Assembly: GCF_001270495.1 (NCBI RefSeq)
Contig: NZ_LGUR01000210.1
Location: forward strand, 12,862-76,861
Source of the DNA: Streptomyces viridochromogenes
GTDB taxonomy: Bacteria; Actinomycetota; Actinomycetes; Streptomycetales; Streptomycetaceae
Direction of reading: 5' to 3'
DNA: 64,000 nucleotides
Shown here piece after piece: positions 59,072 through 64,000 of the stretch (the stretch's first letter is position 1; each line of letters begins with the position of its first letter). The notes beneath the pieces are model-generated. The model saw only the letters and a program-made list of their open reading frames with translations, did no database searches and was not told where the DNA came from. The translations under genes were made by a program, and so were the position numbers.

Positions 59072-59227
59072 CCGGTTGTGGTGCGCCCGCTCCGCCAAAG
59101 GTGTTTGTCGCGGTTGTGTCACGTGATGGCGTTCACGGCGCACGTTGGGAACCCGGTCCGGGGACGGTGGCCTCTTCCACCGTGGAACGGAACGGATCCC
59201 GCAGATCGCATGAAGATGGAGCTGATC

Positions 59228-60448
59228 GTGACAACGCCGGACATAGCAGCGCGCCGGGCACTGGGGGCCTGTGCCGCCCTGATGATCGGCGCTCTGACGC
59301 TCACCGCCTGCGGTGGGAGCGCCAACGCCGACCACGAGGACGGGAAGGGCGGCCAGGGATCATCCAGTACCTCCGCCGCCAGGATCGCGATCTCGGCGAA
59401 GGACGGCTCAACCAGTGCGTCGATCAACACGACCGGCGTGCGGGTCAGTGACGGCAAGCTGACCGACGTGAAGATGACGGTGGCGAAGAGCGGGCAGGCC
59501 GTGCCGGGCTCCCTGGCCGCCGACGGAGCCAGCTGGAAGCCGAAGGAGCAGCTGGAGCGCGGGACGAAGTACCAGATATCGGCCACCGCGCAGGACGGGG
59601 ACGGGCGCACCGCCTCGGCGGACTCCAGCTTCACCACGATCTCGGCGGCCGACAGCTTCATCGGCACGTACACGCCCGACGGCGGCACCACGGTCGGCGT
59701 CGGCATGCCGGTCTCGTTCAACTTCGACAAGGCGATCAGCGACAAGAAGGCCGTGCAGTCGCACATCGAGGTCACCTCCAGCAGTGGCCAGAAGGTGGTC
59801 GGGCACTGGTTCGGGGCGCAGCGGCTCGACTTCCGGCCCGAGGAGTACTGGAAGGCCGGCTCCAAGGTCACGATGAAGATCGACCTGGACGGCGTCGAGG
59901 GCGCGAACGGCGTCCACGGGGTGCAGAAGAAGACGGTCACCTTCACCGTCGGCCGCTCCCAGGTGTCCACCGTCGACGTCGACACGCAGACGATGACGGT
60001 CGAGCGCGACGGCAAGACGATCAAGTCCGTGCCGATCTCGGCGGGCAGCTCGGAGTTCTCCACCTACAACGGGCAGATGGTGATCTCCGAGAAGTACAAG
60101 AAGCTGCGCATGGACAGCCGCACGGTCAACCTCGCCGACGCGTACGACATCAAGGACGTGCCGAACGCGATGCGGCTGACACAGTCGGGGACCTTCCTGC
60201 ACGGCAACTACTGGTACAACAAGGGCAACCCGCCCTTCGGCCGCCAGGGCACCAGCCACGGCTGCGTCGGCCTTCAGGACGTGCGGGGCGGACAGGGCGA
60301 CACGCCCTCCAAGTGGTTCTACGACAGCTCGATCCTCGGCGACGTGGTGATCGTCAAGAACTCCCCCGACAAGAACGTGACGCCGGACAACGGGCTCAAC
60401 GGCTGGAACATGTCGTGGAGCGAGTGGGTCGCGGGCAGCGCCGCCTGA
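59228..60448 (+). CDS. Lipoprotein L,D-transpeptidase (LdtMt2-like)
   Basis: 406-residue exported enzyme making 3-3 peptidoglycan cross-links. A signal peptide ends in the lipobox LTAC (C28), and two Ig-like domains (about residues 60-255) precede a YkuD catalytic domain with GTFLHGNYW and the active-site SHGCVGLQD (C346). GTG 59228 has GGAG 6 bases upstream; an in-frame ATG at 59210 is an alternative. The C-terminal WNMSWSEWVAGSAA extension is typical of actinobacterial enzymes. Confidence 0.94.
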   Translation: MTTPDIAARRALGACAALMIGALTLTACGGSANADHEDGKGGQGSSSTSAARIAISAKDGSTSASINTTGVRVSDGKLTDVKMTVAKSGQAVPGSLAADGASWKPKEQLERGTKYQISATAQDGDGRTASADSSFTTISAADSFIGTYTPDGGTTVGVGMPVSFNFDKAISDKKAVQSHIEVTSSSGQKVVGHWFGAQRLDFRPEEYWKAGSKVTMKIDLDGVEGANGVHGVQKKTVTFTVGRSQVSTVDVDTQTMTVERDGKTIKSVPISAGSSEFSTYNGQMVISEKYKKLRMDSRTVNLADAYDIKDVPNAMRLTQSGTFLHGNYWYNKGNPPFGRQGTSHGCVGLQDVRGGQGDTPSKWFYDSSILGDVVIVKNSPDKNVTPDNGLNGWNMSWSEWVAGSAA

Positions 60449-60507
60449 GCCACCCGAGGTACCCACTCAAGTACCGTCCGAGCAGGGATTCTTGACAGTT
60501 TGTCGGG

Positions 60508-60530
60508 CCGCGCGGGAACTTCTCGCGCGG
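60508..60530. terminator. 7-bp hairpin downstream of the L,D-transpeptidase gene
   Basis: CCGCGCG (60508-60514) and CGCGCGG (60524-60530) pair perfectly around a 9-base loop, 60 bases after the stop codon. Confidence 0.6.
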
Positions 60531-60558
60531 TCCGCGCGTTTTACCGGACGTACGTTTT

Positions 60559-60588
60559 CTCGGTTCCCGGACATGATGTCCGACCGAG
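60559..60588. promoter_or_regulatory. Palindromic operator-like site upstream of the DUF6227 gene
   Basis: CGGACAT-G-ATGTCCG (60568-60582) is a perfect 7-bp inverted repeat. Outer arms CTCGGT (60559-60564) and ACCGAG (60583-60588) extend it with a 3-base bulge. It lies 58 bases before the gene start and near a TACGGTAT -10-like stretch. Confidence 0.55.
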
Positions 60589-60639
60589 GGGCTACGGTAT
60601 GCACCCACAAGGTGACATGCAGCAACGCCGGGAGAAACC

Positions 60640-61386
60640 TTGAGCGTTCCGTACGAGACGGCAGCGTACGAACCACCCGAGTCGCCCGAGTCTCCGGAGG
60701 AGCACCTCGCGCGACTCCTCGGCCGCGCCCTGAACTCCTTCGAGCTGCCCGACGAGACGATTCGGCGGCTCGACTGCGCGCTGGCTCATGACAGCTCGCT
60801 GCACTCCGCGCACCACAGCGCGGGGCTGCACCGGGAGACGTACCGGCACACCTGGCTGCTCGCCGACGGTTCGGCGCTCACGCTGTGGGAGCTCGTCCAC
60901 AACACCGCGCGGGGCCGCGATCCACAGCACGAGGTGTACGCCGACGAGGAGGAGCTGCGTGCCGCGACCGCGCGACTGCCGCTGCCGCCGGACGCACCCG
61001 ACTTCGAACTGCCGGTGACGGTGCAGCTGTCGCCGATTCCCACGCCCCGGCACGCGTATGTGCCGGACGACTCGGCGGACCACGCGCGCCGGCTGCTGCG
61101 CCGCGCGGAGAACACCGACCGGCCGGACACGGAGACGGCGGCACTGCTGGCCACGGCCTGCGCGCACCAGATCACGCAGGCCTTCGGGCGCCCTTGCCGT
61201 GCGGCGCGCGCCGGGCTGTGCTTCTCCCTCTACGAGCACGCCTTCCTGCTGCGCGACGGCAAGGAGATCTCCCTCTGGGAGGTCGAGCACACGGCGACGC
61301 CCGACGGGCGGCACATGTGCGAGGTGTACGTCAGTGAGGACGCGGCGCGCCAGGCGATGGAGCGGCGGGCGGCGCAGGTCTCGTAA
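60640..61386 (+). CDS. DUF6227 family protein
   Basis: 248-residue soluble protein with an internal duplication of a beta-rich unit: ETYRHTWLLADGSALTLWEL (about residues 67-86) and YEHAFLLRDGKEISLWEVEH (about 205-224). Both copies are followed by an E(V)YxxEExx stretch. The unit is reminiscent of small effector-binding folds, but no activity is known. TTG start at 60640 with GGGAGA 5 bases upstream. Single gene, apparently regulated by the palindrome upstream. Confidence 0.85.
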   Translation: MSVPYETAAYEPPESPESPEEHLARLLGRALNSFELPDETIRRLDCALAHDSSLHSAHHSAGLHRETYRHTWLLADGSALTLWELVHNTARGRDPQHEVYADEEELRAATARLPLPPDAPDFELPVTVQLSPIPTPRHAYVPDDSADHARRLLRRAENTDRPDTETAALLATACAHQITQAFGRPCRAARAGLCFSLYEHAFLLRDGKEISLWEVEHTATPDGRHMCEVYVSEDAARQAMERRAAQVS

Positions 61387-61400
61387 CGCCGGCCGGCTGT

Positions 61401-61655
61401 TCAGCGGCCGTTGCCGAGCTGTCGTACCAGGCCCGCGAAGGCGTCTCGTTCCGCCGGGGAGAGTTCGACGGCCTCCCGGTCGGGGGCGGTCTGCCGCTGG
61501 GGCGGGAGCCCGGAGAGTGCCTGGTCCTGGCGCCGGGGCAGGGCACCGGGGCGGGTGCGGCGCAGGATGCGGGCCAGCCCCGTCACCCACAGCACGGCCG
61601 CCAGGGCGAGGACGATCGGGCCCAGCAGCTGGAGGATCGAGACGTGCTCAGGCAT
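61401..61655 (-). CDS. Small membrane protein of unknown function
   Basis: 84-residue protein with one N-terminal helix (LQLLGPIVLALAAVLWVTGL, about residues 8-27), a basic stop-transfer ARILRRTRPG and a cytoplasmic tail ending ELSPAERDAFAGLVRQLGNG. ATG 61655 with GGAG close upstream; longer upstream readings run antisense to nothing recognisable. Lies between the DUF6227 and fruA genes. Confidence 0.7.
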   Translation of the reverse strand: MPEHVSILQLLGPIVLALAAVLWVTGLARILRRTRPGALPRRQDQALSGLPPQRQTAPDREAVELSPAERDAFAGLVRQLGNGR

Positions 61656-61775
61656 GCGCTCCAGTAGACACCACGGTCCGGGCCTTTGGGCCCGGACCGT
61701 GACGTATCTCGCAGGTGCCGTGAACAACTCACCGCGCCCCAAAGGGACAAGCTGGAGGCTTTCCCGGTGGCGGGC

Positions 61776-63848
61776 TTACGCCGCCACCGGCTGCTTCGCC
61801 TCCGCGGCCGTGGCCGCCGGGGATCCGGTGACCGGGGCGCCCTCCGGGGCCTTCTTGCGCATGCCCTTCAGGAGGATGACCAGGCCGGCCGTCACCGCCG
61901 TGCCGGCACCGATGGCCAGCAGGTACAGCCACGGCTTGCCGATCAGGAAGGTGACCCAGATGCCGCCGTGCGGGGCGCGCAGGGTCGAACCGAACGCCAT
62001 GGTCAGCGCACCGGTGACCGCGCCGCCCGCCATGGAGGCGGGGATGACGCGCAGCGGGTCGGCCGCGGCGAACGGGATCGCGCCCTCGGAGATGAAGGAG
62101 GCGCCCAGGACCACGGCGGCCTTGCCGTTCTCGCGCTCGGCCGTGGTGAACAGCTTCTTGCGGAGGAAGGTCGCGAGGGCCATGCCCAGCGGCGGGACCA
62201 TGCCGGCCGCCATCACGGCGGCCATGATCTTCATGGCGGAGTCGCTGGGTGCCGCGACCGAGATGCCGGCCGTCGCGAAGGTGTAGGCCACCTTGTTGAC
62301 CGGGCCGCCGAGGTCGAAGCACATCATCAGGCCGAGCAGGACGCCGAGCAGGATGGCGTTGGTGCCGGAAAGGCTGTTCAGCCAGTCGGTCAGGCCCTTC
62401 TGCGCCTCGGAGATCGGCTTGCCGATCACCACGAACATCAGGAAGCCGACGACCGCCGAGGAGACCAGCGGGATCACCACCACCGGCATGATGCCGCGCA
62501 GCACCGGCGGGATGTTGATCCGCTGGATGCCCAGGACCACACCACCGGCGATCAGGCCAGCGACCAGACCGCCGAGGAACCCGGCGCCGATCGTCACGGA
62601 GATCGCGCCACCGACGAAGCCGGGCACGAGTCCCGGCCGGTCGGCCATGCCGTAGGCGATGTAACCGGCGAGGACCGGGACGAGGAAGCCGAAGGCCGCC
62701 GCGCCGATCTGGAACAGCAGCGCCCCCCAGCTGTCCACCTGGCCCCAGTCGAAGTGCTCGGTGACCGACTTGGCCTCGTTGATCTGGTAGCCGCCGATCG
62801 CGAAGCCGAGGGCGATCAGCAGACCGCCGGCCGCGACGAACGGGACCATGTAACTCACGCCGGACATCAGCCACTTGCGCAGCTTGGTGCCGTAGCCCTC
62901 GCCGGGCTCGCCCGCCCGGTCCACCGGGGTGCCGGCGCCGGGCCGGGCGGCGGCGGTGACCTCGCCGCGCTCCGCCTTGCCACGGACCTCGGCGATGAGT
63001 TCGGCCGGGCGGTTGATGCCCGCCTTCACGCCGACGTCGATGGTGGGCTTCCCGGCGAACCGGTCCTTCTCCCGTACGGCCACGTCGTGGGCGAAGATCA
63101 CGCCGTCCGCCGCCGCGATGACGGCCGGGTCGAGCCGGGTGAAGCCGGCCGAGCCCTGCGTCTCGACGACGAGTTCGACGCCCGCCTCGCGGCCCGCGTT
63201 CTCCAGTGACTCGGCCGCCATGTAGGTGTGGGCGATGCCGGTCGGGCAGGAGGTGACGGCGACGATACGGAAGGGGCGGCCGCCGGAGGTGTCGGCGGGG
63301 GCGCTCTCGGCGGGGGTGGTGGTGCCCGTGGCGGCGTCGGCGGAGGCCGCCACCGACGACGCCACGGAGTTTTCGGAATCGGCGACAGCCGCATCGGCCG
63401 CCGGGGGCTCCTCGCCCCGGATCAGCGCCGCCGCGGACGCCGCGTCGCCCGCCGACCGCAGCGCGTCCGTGAACTCGGCGTTCATCAGCTGGCGGGCCAG
63501 CGACGACAGGATCGTCAGGTGGGCGTCGTCCGCGCCCGCCGGGGCGGCGATGAGGAAGATCAGGTCGGCGGGACCGTCCGCCGCGCCGAAGTCGATGCCG
63601 GCGGCGCTGCGCCCGAAGGCGAGCGTCGGCTCGGTGACGTGCTCGCTGCGGCAGTGCGGGATGCCGATGCCGCCGTCGAGGCCGGTGGGCATCTGTGCTT
63701 CGCGCGCGGCCACGTCGGCGAGGAAGCCGTCCAGGTCGGTCACCCGGCCCAGGGCCACCATGCGCTCGGCGAGGGCACGCGCCGCCGCTTCCTTGGTGTC
63801 GGCGGACAGGTCGAGATCGACCAGGTCCGCGGTGATCATGTCGCTCAT
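61776..63848 (-). CDS. fruA: Fructose-specific PTS enzyme II (EIIABC)
   Basis: 690-residue permease that imports fructose and phosphorylates it to fructose-1-phosphate. Residues 1-145 are EIIA, with phospho-His65 in GIGIPHCRSEH. A disordered Ala/Ser/Asp linker runs about 147-190. EIIB (190-295) has phospho-Cys201 in VTSCPTGIAHTYM. EIIC (about 310-670) has about ten helices, including FLVPVLAGYIAYGMADRPGL and LGASFISEGAIPFAA. ATG 63848 with AAGGAG upstream. In Streptomyces fruA follows fruK; fruK would lie beyond the window end. Confidence 0.95.
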   Translation of the reverse strand: MSDMITADLVDLDLSADTKEAAARALAERMVALGRVTDLDGFLADVAAREAQMPTGLDGGIGIPHCRSEHVTEPTLAFGRSAAGIDFGAADGPADLIFLIAAPAGADDAHLTILSSLARQLMNAEFTDALRSAGDAASAAALIRGEEPPAADAAVADSENSVASSVAASADAATGTTTPAESAPADTSGGRPFRIVAVTSCPTGIAHTYMAAESLENAGREAGVELVVETQGSAGFTRLDPAVIAAADGVIFAHDVAVREKDRFAGKPTIDVGVKAGINRPAELIAEVRGKAERGEVTAAARPGAGTPVDRAGEPGEGYGTKLRKWLMSGVSYMVPFVAAGGLLIALGFAIGGYQINEAKSVTEHFDWGQVDSWGALLFQIGAAAFGFLVPVLAGYIAYGMADRPGLVPGFVGGAISVTIGAGFLGGLVAGLIAGGVVLGIQRINIPPVLRGIMPVVVIPLVSSAVVGFLMFVVIGKPISEAQKGLTDWLNSLSGTNAILLGVLLGLMMCFDLGGPVNKVAYTFATAGISVAAPSDSAMKIMAAVMAAGMVPPLGMALATFLRKKLFTTAERENGKAAVVLGASFISEGAIPFAAADPLRVIPASMAGGAVTGALTMAFGSTLRAPHGGIWVTFLIGKPWLYLLAIGAGTAVTAGLVILLKGMRKKAPEGAPVTGSPAATAAEAKQPVAA

Positions 63849-63889
63849 CGCGGGCTCCTTCGCACGCGTATCGCCCGGTGAGTCTGGTG

Positions 63890-64000
63890 GGCGGTGAAGG
63901 GGACGGGGGTGCCGGGGGGGGCGGGGTGAATGCGGTGGGGGGTGGCGGAGGTGGGGGGGGCGGGGCCGGGGAAAAACCGGCCCCCCCCGGGGGCAAAAGG
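63890..64000. other. Low-complexity G-rich window end, probable degraded contig edge
   Basis: From about 63890 the sequence is dominated by G runs (GGGGGGGG, GGGGTG, GTGGGGGG) and ends in a CCGGGGAAAAACCGG / CCCCCCCCGGGGG mixture. No frame resembles FruK or any protein. Such text is unlike natural Streptomyces coding DNA and looks like low-quality sequence at an assembly boundary. Confidence 0.6.

Noticed and set aside
1..64000. Secondary-metabolite gene cluster or prophage
   Set aside because: No polyketide synthase, NRPS, terpene cyclase, phage structural, integrase or transposase genes were found among the readable frames.

Overview
The window is high-GC actinobacterial chromosome and almost certainly Streptomyces. 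Codons end mostly in G or C, GTG starts are frequent, genes are often coupled by 4-bp ATGA/GTGA overlaps, and family markers are present: an SsgA-like protein, an RpfB-type resuscitation factor, a SepX/GlpR-type septation protein, DUF397/XRE-DUF5753 pairs, Pmt, a tricorn protease and a TetR-MmpL pair. From memory, much of the gene order resembles the core chromosome of S. coelicolor. No replication origin, rRNA, CRISPR array, insertion sequence or prophage was seen.

Layout. 1-5.8 kb (minus strand): ispE (cut by the window edge), rsmA, rpfB, a TatD-family nuclease, a zinc-ribbon protein and rsmI. 5.9-12.2 kb: protein O-mannosyltransferase, a Glu-rich membrane protein, two tandem paralogous penicillin-binding proteins separated by a large perfect hairpin, and an SsgE-type protein. 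12.4-15.0 kb: a CbiM/CbiQ/CbiO metal uptake system whose first gene may be leaderless. 15.0-19.7 kb: an OhrR/Ohr peroxide-resistance pair, a serine hydrolase, a DUF1876 protein, a metallophosphoesterase, a 13-bp tandem repeat and a small secreted protein. 19.9-26.2 kb: an EamA permease and a YbaK-like deacylase, followed by the main accessory island. The island is a compact five-gene operon (XRE-DUF5753 regulator, DUF397, Trypco1-like protein, trypsin-like protease, helical-repeat/coiled-coil/HAD protein) with a divergent HATPase gene. 26.2-37.2 kb: MmpL exporter with its TetR regulator, tricorn protease, a monooxygenase-hydrolase-SDR operon divergent from a MerR gene, and two copies of a dispersed intergenic repeat. 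37.3-41.2 kb: exonuclease III, a small secreted peptide with a 57-residue membrane partner, an acetyltransferase, a frameshifted MFS gene and tRNA-Ala(CGC). 41.3-50.4 kb: sepX/glpR homolog, rimJ-type acetyltransferase, mogA-moaC-moeA(glp), galU, 5-formyl-THF cyclo-ligase and penicillin acylase. 50.6-63.8 kb: CPA antiporter, MFS, a CIRCE-preceded FmdB/Ruc chaperone gene, MTA phosphorylase, SAF-domain protein, mscL, LtrA, P1 peptidase, lipoprotein L,D-transpeptidase, DUF6227 and fructose PTS fruA. The last ~110 bases look like a degraded contig end.

Much of the window concerns the cell envelope: cell-wall synthesis and remodelling (PBPs, RpfB, L,D-transpeptidase, Pmt), septation (SsgE, SepX with the gephyrin-like MoeA/Glp) and transport. 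The most novel parts are the Trypco1-trypsin-HAD operon under WhiJ-type regulators, read here as a candidate biological-conflict system, and the low-GC secreted-peptide plus mini-membrane-protein pair at 38.5-39.06 kb. All functions are inferred from sequence reading alone; no database searches were run.
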